From contig NZ_RAZF01000010.1 of NCBI RefSeq assembly GCF_003612555.1, positions 59,454 through 123,453 on the forward strand: 64,000 nt of DNA, read 5' to 3'. The translations under genes and the position numbers were made by a program. This document shows positions 16,468-26,088 of the stretch, piece after piece. Each line of letters starts with the position of its first letter. Position 1 is the stretch's first letter. Under the pieces are notes generated by a model that did not search any database, had not been told where the DNA came from, and saw only the letters and a list, made by a program, of their open reading frames with translations. Source of the stretch: Acutalibacter sp. 1XD8-33 (GTDB lineage: Bacteria; Bacillota; Clostridia; Oscillospirales; Acutalibacteraceae).

Positions 16468-17595
16468 ATGATTGAAAAAAGCGGAGGTCGGGGCGGCGGT
16501 GCGGAATATGGCATCGACTGGGACGCGCGGGATTTATCTCGGGACGGGGAGCTGGACCTGGAAAACCGTCTGACGGAAACCGGATACATTCCCGGAGATG
16601 GGGAGGTGGAGAATCCCCTGCGCCCTAGGGCGTTTTCCGAGTACATCGGCCAGGAAAAGGTGAAGGAGAATTTGAAAATCTATATCGAGGCGGCCAAGAG
16701 CCGGAAGGAAACTTTGGACCATGTGCTGCTTTACGGCCCCCCGGGACTGGGTAAAACCACCCTGGCGGGAATTGTGGCAAATGAGTTGGGAGTGAACCTA
16801 CGGATCACCAGCGGCCCGGCCATTGAAAAACCCGGGGACCTGGCGGCGCTGCTCACCAACCTTTCCCCCGGAGATGTGCTCTTTATCGATGAAGTCCACC
16901 GACTGCCCCGCACCGTGGAGGAAATTCTGTACCCGGCCATGGAGGATTTCGCTCTGGATATCATCACCGGCAAGGGACAGATGGCGGCTTCTTACCACCT
17001 GCCTCTGCCCAAGTTTACCTTGGTGGGAGCCACCACCCGCGCCGGGCAGCTCTCCGCGCCCCTGCGGGACCGGTTCGGGGTGGTGCTGCGTCTGGAGCTG
17101 TATGAACCCAGGGAGCTGGGGCTCATCGTCCAGCGCAGCGCCAAAATTTTGAATGCCGATATTGACGCCGACGCGGCCATTGAGCTGGCGTCCCGGTCCA
17201 GGGGTACCCCCCGCATTGCCAACCGCCTCTTAAAGCGCGTGCGGGACTTTGCCGAGGTGATGAGCGGCGGGGTGATCACCCTGAACACAGCCCAGATTGC
17301 CCTGGAGCGCATGGAGATCGATGAGCTGGGTCTGGACCAGAGCGACCGGAATATGCTGCGGGCCATCATCAAAAATTATGGGGGCGGACCCGTGGGCCTG
17401 GAAACCCTGGCCGCGGCTATTGGTGAAGAGGCCATTACCATAGAGGACGTAAACGAACCCTATCTCATGCAGGTGGGCTTTTTGACCCGCACGCCCCGAG
17501 GAAGATGCGTCACTCCGGCGGCCTGCGCCCATCTGGGCTTGCCCCTGCCCTCCCGGCTGCGGGCGGAGGAGGAGCTTCAGCTGAAAATGGAGTAA
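16468..17595 (+). CDS. ruvB: Holliday junction branch migration ATPase RuvB
   Basis: 375 residues. AAA+ features: Walker [10 protein letters not shown] at 90-98, Walker [10 protein letters not shown] near 138-146, sensor 1 GATTR near 187, arginine finger region RDRFG near 200 and a winged-helix C-terminus (PRG...TPAA). About 35-40 residues longer than usual because of an N-terminal extension rich in Gly and acidic residues. It drives branch migration with RuvA. Confidence 0.97.
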   Translation: MIEKSGGRGGGAEYGIDWDARDLSRDGELDLENRLTETGYIPGDGEVENPLRPRAFSEYIGQEKVKENLKIYIEAAKSRKETLDHVLLYGPPGLGKTTLAGIVANELGVNLRITSGPAIEKPGDLAALLTNLSPGDVLFIDEVHRLPRTVEEILYPAMEDFALDIITGKGQMAASYHLPLPKFTLVGATTRAGQLSAPLRDRFGVVLRLELYEPRELGLIVQRSAKILNADIDADAAIELASRSRGTPRIANRLLKRVRDFAEVMSGGVITLNTAQIALERMEIDELGLDQSDRNMLRAIIKNYGGGPVGLETLAAAIGEEAITIEDVNEPYLMQVGFLTRTPRGRCVTPAACAHLGLPLPSRLRAEEELQLKME

Positions 17596-17722
17596 GGCAG
17601 AACTATGAAGCGTGAAAAATATGAAGTGCCCCTCCTGGCCGGCCTGTTCCTGGCTGGGAGGCTGTCCGTTTCTTCAGAAAGCAAGGACGGTGGAGGAATG
17701 AGAAAAGAAATGGGGTGTGAAA

Positions 17723-18355
17723 ATGGTCGACATCTGCTCTCAATGTGGAAATTATGAATGGGACAAGCTGGTAGAGGGGAACAGGATCGCCTGTCCCAAA
17801 TGCGGCCACAGCTGGGAGTTCCTCAAGTTGCCCCTGTTTGTGCTCACCGGGACCAGCGGGGTGGGAAAAACCACCACTTTGCGAGCCCTGCAGCGGGTGA
17901 GCCGGGACTTTGTATGCCTGGATACGGATTTCTTCTACAACATCATGCCCCATGAGACAGAGGCCGACTATATGGCCCAGACAGAACAGGCCCAGGCCCT
18001 CTCCCGGGACGTGATGCAGTGCGGCAGGCCGGTGGTGTGGGCCCGGGCGGGAAATATCCACATGCTGGACAAAACCTATGGGGCCCGATTTTTCAGCGGC
18101 ATTTTTGTGCTGGCTCTGGTGTGCGGCGAGACTGGGCTTCGCCGCCGGATGGCAGAGGGGCGGGGGATCGGCGACCCGGACTGGATCCAGAGCTCTGTAG
18201 ACTATAACCGCTACTTTATGGAGCATGACCGGATTGGCGGCGTGGCCTATGAAAGGATGGATATTACAAGTCTGACTGCGGATGAGGCCGCCTGTGCTGC
18301 GGAAGCGTGGCTAAAGGGAAAAATGGCGGGGGAGAGGAGAGCGGGCAATGCTTGA
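17723..18355 (+). CDS. Zinc-ribbon P-loop kinase-like protein
   Basis: 210 residues. The N-terminus has a zinc ribbon with C-S-Q-C (about 5-8) and C-P-K-C (about 24-27). A P-loop follows, GTSGVGKTT near 43-51, with a later LDTDFFYN segment and RRR that look like a nucleoside or shikimate kinase fold. The substrate is unknown. The ATG at 17723 is preferred over the GTG at 17717 because GGGG then has 7-base spacing. It overlaps the next gene by 8 bases, so the two are coupled. Confidence 0.6.
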   Translation: MVDICSQCGNYEWDKLVEGNRIACPKCGHSWEFLKLPLFVLTGTSGVGKTTTLRALQRVSRDFVCLDTDFFYNIMPHETEADYMAQTEQAQALSRDVMQCGRPVVWARAGNIHMLDKTYGARFFSGIFVLALVCGETGLRRRMAEGRGIGDPDWIQSSVDYNRYFMEHDRIGGVAYERMDITSLTADEAACAAEAWLKGKMAGERRAGNA

Positions 18356-19166
18356 CGTGGTGGAAAAGAACCGGCGGAACTGGGAGGAATACTCCAAGAA
18401 ATATCAGGCTTTTAACCTTTCGGAGAGGATACTGGAGCGGCTGAAGCAGAACCCCCAAAGCGCCTTTGATCCCCTAGTGTGGAAGATGCTGCAAAAATAT
18501 GCGCCGGAGCTGAAAGGAAAGCGGGTTTGCGTGCCCTCCAGCGGGGACAACAACGCTGCCCTGGCCTTTGCCCCGCTGGGGGCGAAGGTGACCTCTTGCG
18601 ACATCTCTGAAAATCAGCTGGCTGCGGCGAAGGCTGCGGCGAAAAAGCTGGGGCTGGGGGAGGGGATCCGCTTCCAAAAAGAGGACACCATGCGCCTGGA
18701 CGGTATCGAGGATGAGACCTATGATCTGGCCTACACCTCCAATGGGGTACACGTCTGGCTGGACGATCTCCCTGGGGAATACCGGAATATCCGCCGCGTT
18801 TTGAAGCCCGGCGGCATATACATTCTGTATGAGCTGCATCCTTTTCAGCGGCCCTTCGGGGAGAAAATGCGGGTGGTGAAGCCCTACGATGCCACTGGTC
18901 CCTTTGAGGATGAAACCACGGTGAACTTTGCCTGGCGCATCCAAGATATTATGAACGCCATACTGGACGCGGGCATCACGTTGCTACACATGGAGGAGAT
19001 CATGCCGAAGCCCGACTATGAGCGCCCGTTCTTCGTGGATAACAACGAGATAGTGAACGGCCGGAAGCTGAGCCGGGAGGAAGTGGACGCCATGTACGAC
19101 TGGCACAAAAACCCTGTGGCGGCCTTGCCGGAGATGATCGCTTTGGCGGGGCGCAGGAGTGAATAA
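18348..19166 (+). CDS. Class I SAM-dependent methyltransferase
   Basis: 272 residues. Rossmann-like methyltransferase: motif I variant VCVPSSGDNNAALAFAPLG (about 62-80), the acidic residue after strand 2 in SCDISENQ (about 85-92) and a motif IV region YDLAYTSNGVHVW (about 125-137). The pattern resembles UbiE/COQ5-like enzymes acting on small molecules, but the substrate cannot be assigned. It overlaps the zinc-ribbon kinase gene, suggesting a shared pathway. Confidence 0.75.
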   Translation: MLDVVEKNRRNWEEYSKKYQAFNLSERILERLKQNPQSAFDPLVWKMLQKYAPELKGKRVCVPSSGDNNAALAFAPLGAKVTSCDISENQLAAAKAAAKKLGLGEGIRFQKEDTMRLDGIEDETYDLAYTSNGVHVWLDDLPGEYRNIRRVLKPGGIYILYELHPFQRPFGEKMRVVKPYDATGPFEDETTVNFAWRIQDIMNAILDAGITLLHMEEIMPKPDYERPFFVDNNEIVNGRKLSREEVDAMYDWHKNPVAALPEMIALAGRRSE

Positions 19167-19311
19167 TCTGGCTACAACTTACCTCCCTCGCGCCATGGAA
19201 ATCCGCGCACGGCGGCGCGGATCTGGCTTTATGAGAGGTCGCTGCCAGGGGAAGGCGGCAGAGGGCCCCGACAGGCCCGTGTGTTATAGTAAACGGCAGC
19301 TGCGCAGCCTG

Positions 19312-19343
19312 GTTCAAAAGAGGTGTTCTGCCCTCTTTTGAAC
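19312..19343 (+). terminator. Hairpin after the methyltransferase gene
   Basis: A perfect 12-bp stem, GTTCAAAAGAGG (19312-19323) with CCTCTTTTGAAC (19332-19343), and an 8-base loop. There is no T-run after it, so it may be a processing or attenuation hairpin rather than a classical terminator. Confidence 0.4.
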
Positions 19344-19415
19344 TGTGTTAACTATCAAAACAAAGATATGCTCTAAATTTTTTCGTGATATCTCCATCAG
19401 AAAGGACGGGTCAAT

Positions 19416-20213
19416 GTGGAAAAAAGACGGGTCCGGCTGACCATAAACGGTGTGGTCTGCGGCTTGATTACCGGTGAAAGCGAGGCGTATATGCAGTCTC
19501 TGGCAGATGAGGTAGGCGATCTGATGCGGCAGATCATGACAGCCTCGCCTTTCATCACCAGAGAGGCCGCCGCTCTTACAGCCGCTCTCAGCCTGTGCGA
19601 TGACGCCCACAAGAATGGGGACCGTGCCGCCGCTCTGGCCGAAAAGAACGAAGAGCTGGAGGTGGAGGCAGAGCTCTGGAAAGAGGAAAAAGTGGAGCTT
19701 TTGAAATCCGCTGTAGACACCCAGAAGGACGCCCAGCTGGCGGAAAAAGCCGCCCGGCTGGAGTCGGAGAACGCCCTTTTGGAAGAAGCTGTAGCCCGCC
19801 TGAAGGGGATTGAGCAGCGGTCCCAGGCTCTAGAGGACGAGAACGCCGCCCTGCGGGAAGCCGCCCAAGCGCCTTCCCCCTCTCCCAAGGTGGCCGCCCT
19901 GACAGAGGAAAACCGGCAGCTCCAGGATAAGCTGGTGCGTCTGGCCCAGGCCGGGCAAACCGCCCAAACGGAAAACCAGCGGTTGCAGCAGGAGCTCGCC
20001 CTTCTGAATGATTCCCTGCGCCAGGCCAGGGAGGCGCTCCGGCAGTCCCAAGAAGCGCAGGCGGCACAGGCGGCGTCCTCCAAGCCGCCTCAGCCAGGCC
20101 CTGGCGCGCCCCGTGCAGAAAGCGGCAAACGCCGCCGGAAAAACCCCTTGCGCTATGAGGAAAACCTGGAGCAGGAGGGCATGGTGAGCTTCTTCAAACA
20201 GGATGATGAATAG
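19416..20213 (+). CDS. zapA: ZapA-like cell division protein with a long coiled-coil extension
   Basis: 265 residues, against about 90-110 for ordinary ZapA. The first 85 or so residues match ZapA (RVRLTINGVVCGLITGE...EVGDLMRQI), which bundles FtsZ filaments. Residues about 80-225 are a near-continuous coiled coil rich in E, A, L and Q, and the C-terminus is basic (KRRRKN) then acidic. The start is GTG at 19416 after AAAGGA. It overlaps the U32 peptidase gene by 11 bases. Confidence 0.8.
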   Translation: MEKRRVRLTINGVVCGLITGESEAYMQSLADEVGDLMRQIMTASPFITREAAALTAALSLCDDAHKNGDRAAALAEKNEELEVEAELWKEEKVELLKSAVDTQKDAQLAEKAARLESENALLEEAVARLKGIEQRSQALEDENAALREAAQAPSPSPKVAALTEENRQLQDKLVRLAQAGQTAQTENQRLQQELALLNDSLRQAREALRQSQEAQAAQAASSKPPQPGPGAPRAESGKRRRKNPLRYEENLEQEGMVSFFKQDDE

Positions 20214-22284
20214 GGCTGTGGAAATTCTGGCCCCCGCCGGAGGCTGGCCTGCCCTGGAGGCCGCCGTGCGGGCCGGAGCGGATGCGGTTTACCTGGCCGG
20301 CCCCTCCTATGGAGCCCGGGCCAGCGCCCAAAACTTCTCTCGGGAAGAATTGGCGGAAGCTGTCCAATACTGTCACGGCCGGGGAGTCCGGGTTCATGTG
20401 ACGGTAAATATCCTCCTGAAAGACCGGGAAATTCCGGAAGCTCTGGAGTTTGTGGAGTTCCTGTGTTCTCTGCCGGTGGATGCGGTGCTGGTTCAGGACA
20501 TGGGTCTGTTTGCTCTACTCCGCCGCCAGGCCCCGGAGCTGCCTCTTCACGCCTCCACCCAGATGAGCCTGCACACCCCCGCCGGGACGGACCTTCTCTG
20601 CCAACTGGGCGCGGCCCGGGTGGTGCTGGCCCGGGAGCTGAGCCTCTCGGAAATCCGGGAGATCGCGGACCGGTGTCCCGTGGAGTTGGAGGCCTTTGTC
20701 CATGGAGCTCTGTGCATGAGCGTTTCTGGTCAATGCTACCTCAGCGCGGCCTTTGGCGGCCGGGAGGGAGGCGCCCGTTCCGGCAACCGGGGACGATGCG
20801 CCCAGCCCTGTCGCTTGCCCTTCGCCGCCCCAGGCGGCCCGGGCTGCGCCCTCTCCCTGAAAGATCTCTCGTTCATCCGGCGTATGCCCCTGCTCGCCCA
20901 GGCCGGCGTGTGTTCCGCCAAAATTGAGGGCCGGATGAAGCGCCCAGAATATGTGGCCGCCGCTGCCGCTGCCTGCCGGCTTGCCGCAGACGGTCAGCCA
21001 ATTCCTCCGGACCTTTTGCAGGATCTGGAGGCCGTGTTCTCCCGCTCCGGTTTTACGGAAGGCTATCTCCGGGGAAAGCGGGGCAGGGAAATGTTTGGCG
21101 TCCGCCGGAAGGAGGACGTGACTGCGGCCACAGAAAAGGTCCTGGGAAAACTGCGGAATCTGTACCGCGCCGAAAGCCGGAGGGTTCCCGTCAGCTTCAC
21201 TTTAGAGGAGACAGGAGGACAAGTCCTTTTGACGGTTCGGGATCCGGAGGGCCGCGAGACTCGGACATCCGCTCATTCGGGAGAGTTCCGCCTGCCCAAA
21301 GAACGGTGTGAGGAACAGCTGAAAAAAACCGGCGGCACGCCTTTCTTCCCGGAGGAAACTGTCGTTCCGCCAGAAGGAGTCCGCCTTTCCGTGGCCGCGC
21401 TCAACCGCCTGCGCCGGGAAGTTCTGGAAGGGCTCCTCTTGAAACGGCAGGGCCGGAAACCTATCCCCTTCTCCTCCCGGCCCTATGATCTGCCCCCCCA
21501 TCAAAAGGCGCCGGCCTCACCCAGAGTCCGGGTTTCCTTCCGCGCATTGGAGCAGCTATGTCCCGAAGCCCTGGAATGCCCGGAAATCTGTCTGCCCGTT
21601 GAGACGAAGGAGGAAGAGCTGCTTGCTCTTCGTGAGAAAACCGCCGGCAAAATTTTGTTGGACCTGCCCCGGGGCTTTTTTGGCCGGGAACAGGAGCTGC
21701 GAGAGCTGATGGGGCGGCGCATGGCCCGGGGATTTACCGAATTTCTCTGTGGAAACCTGGGGTCCCTGGCCCTGTGTCAGGAGATGGAGGCCACGGCCCA
21801 CGGGGGTCCTTCCCTGAACATTACCAATACCGCCGCCTTGGAAGCCTTTGCCAGGCTGGGGTTGGCTTCTGCTCAAGTGAGCCCGGAGCTCACCGGCCGG
21901 GAGGCTGAGGCGCTGGGAGGCGCTCTGCCCCGAGGGATCGAAGCCTACGGCCGTCAGGCCCTGATGCTCACCCGGAACTGTCCTCTGGCCAATTCCCCCA
22001 AGGGCTGCCTGGGCTGCCAGACTCCCGGATTCCTCACCGACCGCAGGGGCGTGGCGTTTCCGGTGGTCTGCCGCCAAGGGGGTCAGTGGTGTGCCGAACT
22101 GCTGAACAGTGTTCCGCTCTGGCTGGGAGACCTGCAAAAGGAGTTTCTCTGGGCGGACTTCGCTGTGCTTCGCTTCACTGTGGAAAGTCCTGTGGAATGC
22201 GGACAGGTTCTGGGGGCCTGGCAAAAGGGCAAGCCCCTGGAAGGAAGCTATACTCGAGGGCTTTTCCGCCGGGGTGTGGAATAG
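20203..22284 (+). CDS. U32 family peptidase / RlhA-like protein
   Basis: 693 residues with the U32 signature near residue 165 (E-A-F-V-H-G-A-L-C...S-G-Q-C-Y-L-S), an N-terminal TIM-barrel-like half (LAPAGGWPALEAAVRAGADAVY), and a long C-terminal part with a conserved Cys group (C...GCLGCQTPGF near 595). Long U32 proteins of this layout include the 23S rRNA hydroxylase RlhA, so RNA modification is as likely as proteolysis. It starts inside the end of zapA. Confidence 0.8.
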   Translation: MMNRAVEILAPAGGWPALEAAVRAGADAVYLAGPSYGARASAQNFSREELAEAVQYCHGRGVRVHVTVNILLKDREIPEALEFVEFLCSLPVDAVLVQDMGLFALLRRQAPELPLHASTQMSLHTPAGTDLLCQLGAARVVLARELSLSEIREIADRCPVELEAFVHGALCMSVSGQCYLSAAFGGREGGARSGNRGRCAQPCRLPFAAPGGPGCALSLKDLSFIRRMPLLAQAGVCSAKIEGRMKRPEYVAAAAAACRLAADGQPIPPDLLQDLEAVFSRSGFTEGYLRGKRGREMFGVRRKEDVTAATEKVLGKLRNLYRAESRRVPVSFTLEETGGQVLLTVRDPEGRETRTSAHSGEFRLPKERCEEQLKKTGGTPFFPEETVVPPEGVRLSVAALNRLRREVLEGLLLKRQGRKPIPFSSRPYDLPPHQKAPASPRVRVSFRALEQLCPEALECPEICLPVETKEEELLALREKTAGKILLDLPRGFFGREQELRELMGRRMARGFTEFLCGNLGSLALCQEMEATAHGGPSLNITNTAALEAFARLGLASAQVSPELTGREAEALGGALPRGIEAYGRQALMLTRNCPLANSPKGCLGCQTPGFLTDRRGVAFPVVCRQGGQWCAELLNSVPLWLGDLQKEFLWADFAVLRFTVESPVECGQVLGAWQKGKPLEGSYTRGLFRRGVE

Positions 22285-22345
22285 TGTGGAAAACTCTGTG
22301 GAAAGTGTTGATAATTTCCCAAAGGGAAATGGAGGCGTCCAATAT

Positions 22346-22774
22346 ATGAACATCAAATTTGTAAAGCTCCGCTCCGGCGCTCAGGCTCCCCGGCGGCAGA
22401 CCCCTGGCAGCGCTGGGCTGGACCTTTGCGCCTGTGCCCCAACGGAGATTCTGCCTGGGGAAACCGTCTTAATCCCCCTGGGCTTTGGGACAGAAATCCC
22501 CCTGGGCCTTGCGGGGTTCGTGTTTTCCCGCAGTGGGCTGGGCGCGAAGAAGGGAATTGTGGTAGCGCAGGGCGTTGGGGTCATCGACAGCGATTACCGG
22601 GGCGAATGGTTGGTCCCCCTACGAAATCTAAGCCAGGAGGCCTATCAGGTGGCTCCTGGAGAACGGATCGCCCAAGTGGTGTTTCTCCCGGTGGATCCGG
22701 CGGAATTCACAGAGGTGGAAAGCCTTGCGGACACTCAGCGGGGGGAAGGCGGTTTTGGCAGCACAAAAGGATAA
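22346..22774 (+). CDS. dut: dUTP diphosphatase
   Basis: 142 residues, typical for trimeric dUTPase, which converts dUTP to dUMP. The five motifs are present: AGLDLCA near 24, SRSGLG near 62, GVIDSDYRGE near 80, a GERIAQ region near 105 and the C-terminal RGEGGFGSTKG that closes over the active site. The ATG at 22346 follows GGAGG. In-frame upstream sequence overlaps the U32 gene and is not coding. Confidence 0.95.
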   Translation: MNIKFVKLRSGAQAPRRQTPGSAGLDLCACAPTEILPGETVLIPLGFGTEIPLGLAGFVFSRSGLGAKKGIVVAQGVGVIDSDYRGEWLVPLRNLSQEAYQVAPGERIAQVVFLPVDPAEFTEVESLADTQRGEGGFGSTKG

Positions 22775-22799
22775 ATTGACGTTCTGTAAATTTATCCTT
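22767..22799 (+). terminator. Terminator of the zapA-U32-dut operon
   Basis: An 11-bp perfect stem, AAGGATAAATT (22767-22777) with AATTTATCCTT (22789-22799), includes the dut stop codon. The following sequence is not T-rich, so the call is moderate. Confidence 0.5.
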
Positions 22800-22804
22800 C
22801 CGAG

Positions 22805-22970
22805 TTTCCCTCAGCCGCGCAGCGGCTGGCTTTCCTTACGGAAAGTACCGGCAAGCTTTGGCTTATATCCCCCGGCGGCAAGTCGCGATATCGCGCAAAG
22901 CCACGCGCTCGCCGGTGCGAAAAGCTGGCTTGCCCATCGCGGCATATGGCTGGGGACTAAGATATATATC
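22805..22970. repeat. Palindrome-rich intergenic DNA before mreB
   Basis: The gap 22775-23226 contains the triloop hairpin AGCCGC-GCA-GCGGCT (22813-22827), CTTTCC/GGAAAG, GCGATATCGC, and CCGGC/GCCGG pairs. It resembles the other intergenic palindromic elements in build but I cannot align it with a named copy. No gene is supported here. Confidence 0.45.
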
Positions 22971-23044
22971 TAGTAGCATTTTTGGGAAAAATCGGTAGAT
23001 GTGCCGGAAAAAGCGATTTCCCCGCCGGGTTCTCCACATAAAGG

Positions 23045-23073
23045 TTGAGAATCTCGGAGAAATGTGTTATAAT
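23045..23073 (+). promoter_or_regulatory. Sigma-A promoter for mreB
   Basis: TTGAGA (23045-23050), 17-base spacer, TATAAT (23068-23073). It gives mreB a leader of about 145 bases. Confidence 0.65.
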
Positions 23074-23226
23074 AAATGGATACCATACTCAAAAGCAAGG
23101 ATTTGGGGACTCTGGGGAGGGCTTCTCGATGAATGGCCCGGCAATTACTGGGAATACTTTATTTGTTGTATTGTGTTTTCACCGCTTTCAATACACCGGC
23201 GAGGCCGGAGAAAGGCAGTTTAAAAT

Positions 23227-24279
23227 ATGGCAGGCTTTTCTGGATTTTTCTCTATGTTCTCTATGTTTTCCAAGGATATCGGCATTGACCTGGGCACCGC
23301 TAACACCCTGGTCTTTATGCGGGGCAAGGGTATCGTGATGCGGGAGCCCTCTGTGGTGGCTGTAGACGTTCGCACCGATGAGGTATTGGCCGTGGGCAAG
23401 CAGGCCAAGGAAATGCTGGGCCGCACCCCCGGCTCCATCGTGGCCGTGCGCCCCCTGAAAGACGGCGTTATCGCCGACTTTGACGTGACTGCCGCCATGC
23501 TGAAATACTTCATCAAAAAGGCGCTGAAGGCCGGAGCTCTCAGCCGCCCCCGTATTGTTATTTGCATCCCCTCCGGCGTCACCGAGGTGGAGCGCCGGGC
23601 CGTGGAGGACGCTGCCCGCCAGGCCGGAAGCAACAATGTGGATCTAATGGAAGAGCCCATGGCCGCCGCGGTGGGCGCCGGCCTGCCGGTATCCGACGCC
23701 ACGGGCAGTATGGTGGTAGACATTGGCGGCGGCACCAGCGAGGTGGCTGTGATCTCCCTGGGAGATATCGTCACCGCCGTTTCTGTACGCATGGCCGGGG
23801 ACAAGTTCGACGAGGCTATCGTTACCTATGTAAAGAAAAAGTATAATCTCCTCATTGGCGAGCGTACCGCCGAGGAGATCAAAATGCGCATTGGCTCTGC
23901 TTTCCCCACCGAGGAAACCATCAACGCTTTTGTGGAGATCAAGGGCCGCAACCTGGTGGACGGTCTGCCCAAAAACGTCACCATCCACGCGGACGAGGTC
24001 CGGGAGGCCCTGGCCGACAGCGTGATGATTGTGGTGGACGCCATCAAGGAGACCCTGGAGCAGACCCCCCCGGAACTGGCTGCGGATATCATCGACCGGG
24101 GCATTATGCTTACCGGCGGCGGCGCGCTGCTTAAGGGGCTGGACCGGCTGGTGAGCCAGGAGACGGGTATCCCGGTTCATGTGGCGGAGCGTCCCCTGGA
24201 CTGCGTGGTAGAGGGCACCGGCAAGAGCCTGGAGATCGAGCTGCCTAAGTCCTACTACCGGAATACCCGCCGGAAATGA
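23227..24279 (+). CDS. mreB: Rod shape-determining actin MreB
   Basis: 350 residues with the actin-fold ATP-binding motifs: [10 protein letters not shown] near 19-28, the phosphate-2 loop [11 protein letters not shown] near 162 and the adenosine motif [11 protein letters not shown] near 295. MreB polymers guide elongation-mode wall synthesis. An AGAAAGG ribosome site lies 10 or so bases upstream. First gene of the mreBCD-PBP2-minD cluster, although repeat copy E separates it from mreC. Confidence 0.97.
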   Translation: MAGFSGFFSMFSMFSKDIGIDLGTANTLVFMRGKGIVMREPSVVAVDVRTDEVLAVGKQAKEMLGRTPGSIVAVRPLKDGVIADFDVTAAMLKYFIKKALKAGALSRPRIVICIPSGVTEVERRAVEDAARQAGSNNVDLMEEPMAAAVGAGLPVSDATGSMVVDIGGGTSEVAVISLGDIVTAVSVRMAGDKFDEAIVTYVKKKYNLLIGERTAEEIKMRIGSAFPTEETINAFVEIKGRNLVDGLPKNVTIHADEVREALADSVMIVVDAIKETLEQTPPELAADIIDRGIMLTGGGALLKGLDRLVSQETGIPVHVAERPLDCVVEGTGKSLEIELPKSYYRNTRRK

Positions 24280-24289
24280 TACCTTTGCA

Positions 24290-24560
24290 ACCGGGAATCT
24301 CCAAAACGCAAAATTCGTAAAGAAATGCTTTGATGAGCCGAACAGTAAAAGTTTTGTCGTCTCGCCTGCCGGGTCCGTCGGCGCTTGACGGTCTCCACTG
24401 GAGACCAACTCTCTTTTCAAAGGTTGCGGGGGCCGATTTCGCAATACGAAGTCTGAGAACCCCTAAACCGCCGGAGAGGGAAGTTCCCTACTGAGGAACG
24501 TTCTGACCCGACCGAGCCGGTAGGCGAGCCCCCAAATCTTCGTCCAATAAATACGCAATT
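24290..24560 (+). repeat. Composite palindromic intergenic repeat, copy E
   Basis: It lies between mreB and mreC. Imperfect inverted arms at 24360-24381 and 24508-24528 (shared core GCCGGTAGGCGAG and complement) match those of copy G. The core contains AGTAAAAGTTTTGTCGTC, GGTCTCC-ACT-GGAGACC (24390-24406) and TTTTCAAAGGTTGCGGGG. No gene is visible in 24280-24599. Confidence 0.7.
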
Positions 24561-24599
24561 TGGTCAATCTGTTCGCCGCCGATTCAGGAGAAGAAAAGC

Positions 24600-25493
24600 G
24601 TGAAAGATATTTTGAAAGGAAGCTCCTTCAAAGTGCTGGTCATCGCCGTGGTGGTGCTTTTGGGGCTGATCATCTACACCGCCTCTGCTGGGGGCTCCTT
24701 CATCGCCAGCCTGCTGGGCTTTGTCTCTACCCCTATGCAGGGCGTGGCCGCCGACGTGGCCGGGAATGTCACAGAATTCCTGGACTTGGACGGCTTCTCC
24801 AAGGATGAGTTAAAAAGTTTGGTGGACTCCCTTTTGGAAGAGAACAGCCAGCTGCAAAACCAGCTGATTGACTACGCGGAGCTCCAGCAGGAGAATGAAA
24901 GGCTGAAAACTCAGCTGCGCATTAGCGAAGCAGATCCGCAGATTGAAATGCGTTCCGCCTCGGTAATCGGCCGGGACCCCAACGATGTGTTTTTTGGGTT
25001 TTCAATTGGCGCGGGAACCCTTTCCGGCATCCATGAAGGGGATCCGGTGATTACTAGCCAGGGTCTGGTGGGCATTGTTACAGAGGCCTATGCCACCACC
25101 AGTAAGGTGAAATGCCTGCTTTCTGAGGACGTAACCGTGGCTGCCGTGTCCATTGACAAGCAGGAGAGCGGCGTGGTGGGCTGCACCATCACCATGGCCA
25201 GCTCCGGTCTTCTGCGCATGAGCTATCTTCCAGGGGACACCAAAGTGGAGCCGGGAGATATTATCACCACCTCCGGAGTGGGCGGCGTGTATCCCCCAAA
25301 GCTGAAAATCGGCCGGGTGGAAAGTGTGGAAAAGTCTGAAACCGATGTGTCCAAATATGCGGTAATCCGTCCCTTTGAGGAACTGTCTACCGTAAAAGAG
25401 GTGCAGGTGATCGTGGACTTCCCCGGTAAGGGAGAGGACGAAGCCGCCGGAGATCCGGGCCAGACTGTGGAAGGCGGGGAGGATGCGGAATGA
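24600..25493 (+). CDS. mreC: Rod shape-determining protein MreC
   Basis: 297 residues: one TM helix (about 11-30), a coiled coil (about 60-105, ELKSLVDSLLEENSQLQNQ), then the extracellular beta domain with the conserved GIVTEAY and TTSGVGGVYPP segments near 160 and 225, and an acidic tail. It links MreB to PBP2 and MreD outside the membrane. The start is GTG at 24600 after AGGAGAAG. The end overlaps mreD by 4 bases. Confidence 0.93.
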   Translation: MKDILKGSSFKVLVIAVVVLLGLIIYTASAGGSFIASLLGFVSTPMQGVAADVAGNVTEFLDLDGFSKDELKSLVDSLLEENSQLQNQLIDYAELQQENERLKTQLRISEADPQIEMRSASVIGRDPNDVFFGFSIGAGTLSGIHEGDPVITSQGLVGIVTEAYATTSKVKCLLSEDVTVAAVSIDKQESGVVGCTITMASSGLLRMSYLPGDTKVEPGDIITTSGVGGVYPPKLKIGRVESVEKSETDVSKYAVIRPFEELSTVKEVQVIVDFPGKGEDEAAGDPGQTVEGGEDAE

Positions 25494-26005
25494 GGGACCT
25501 GAATCGTATCATCCGCTGTCTGGCCTATACCCTGGAGCTGCTGGTCCTTTTCATGATACAGGAAACCCCCGGCCTGCTGCCCAGAATCTATGGGGCAAGA
25601 CCGGTGCTGGTGCTGGCTGCCGGGCTGGTAATCGCCATGTTTGAGCTGGAAACGCCCGCCATGGCCTTCGGCATTGTGGCCGGACTGTTCTGCGACTTCG
25701 GCTTTTCCGGGACTCTGGGTTTCCACGCGCTGATTTTGGCTGTGCTCTGCTTTTTCATCAGCCTGCTGGTGCGGGCTTATATGCAGGTAAATCCTGTAAC
25801 GGCGGTGTTGCTGGGAATTGTGGCCCTTGGGATCACCTTTGGGGCCCAGTGGCTTTTCTTCTACTATTTTCGCCACTACTCTCAGCCTCTTTTCGCCCTC
25901 ACCAGCCATTATCTGCCCAAATACCTATATACCCTGCTGTTTGTGCCTCTCTTGTACTTAGTAAACAAAGGACTTTCCGAGGCCCTTCCGGTACAAGAAA
26001 AATAG
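25490..26005 (+). CDS. mreD: Rod shape-determining protein MreD
   Basis: 171 residues, about five TM helices, compatible with MreD, the membrane partner of MreC. Sequence conservation in this family is low; position between mreC and PBP2 and the ATGA overlap with mreC support the call. Confidence 0.85.
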   Translation: MRDLNRIIRCLAYTLELLVLFMIQETPGLLPRIYGARPVLVLAAGLVIAMFELETPAMAFGIVAGLFCDFGFSGTLGFHALILAVLCFFISLLVRAYMQVNPVTAVLLGIVALGITFGAQWLFFYYFRHYSQPLFALTSHYLPKYLYTLLFVPLLYLVNKGLSEALPVQEK

Positions 26006-26017
26006 CCGGCATTTCCC

Positions 26018-26045
26018 GCCCAACGGCAGACCCGTGCCGCTGGGC
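26018..26045 (+). terminator. Hairpin between mreD and PBP2
   Basis: GCCCAACGGCA (26018-26028) pairs with TGCCGCTGGGC (26035-26045) with one G-T pair and a 6-base loop, followed by TTCTGCTTATTT. It may be an attenuator within the operon rather than a full stop. Confidence 0.4.
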
Positions 26046-26088
26046 TTCTGCTTATTTCCCCCAATATGGGAGAAAGGATGTGTTATCC

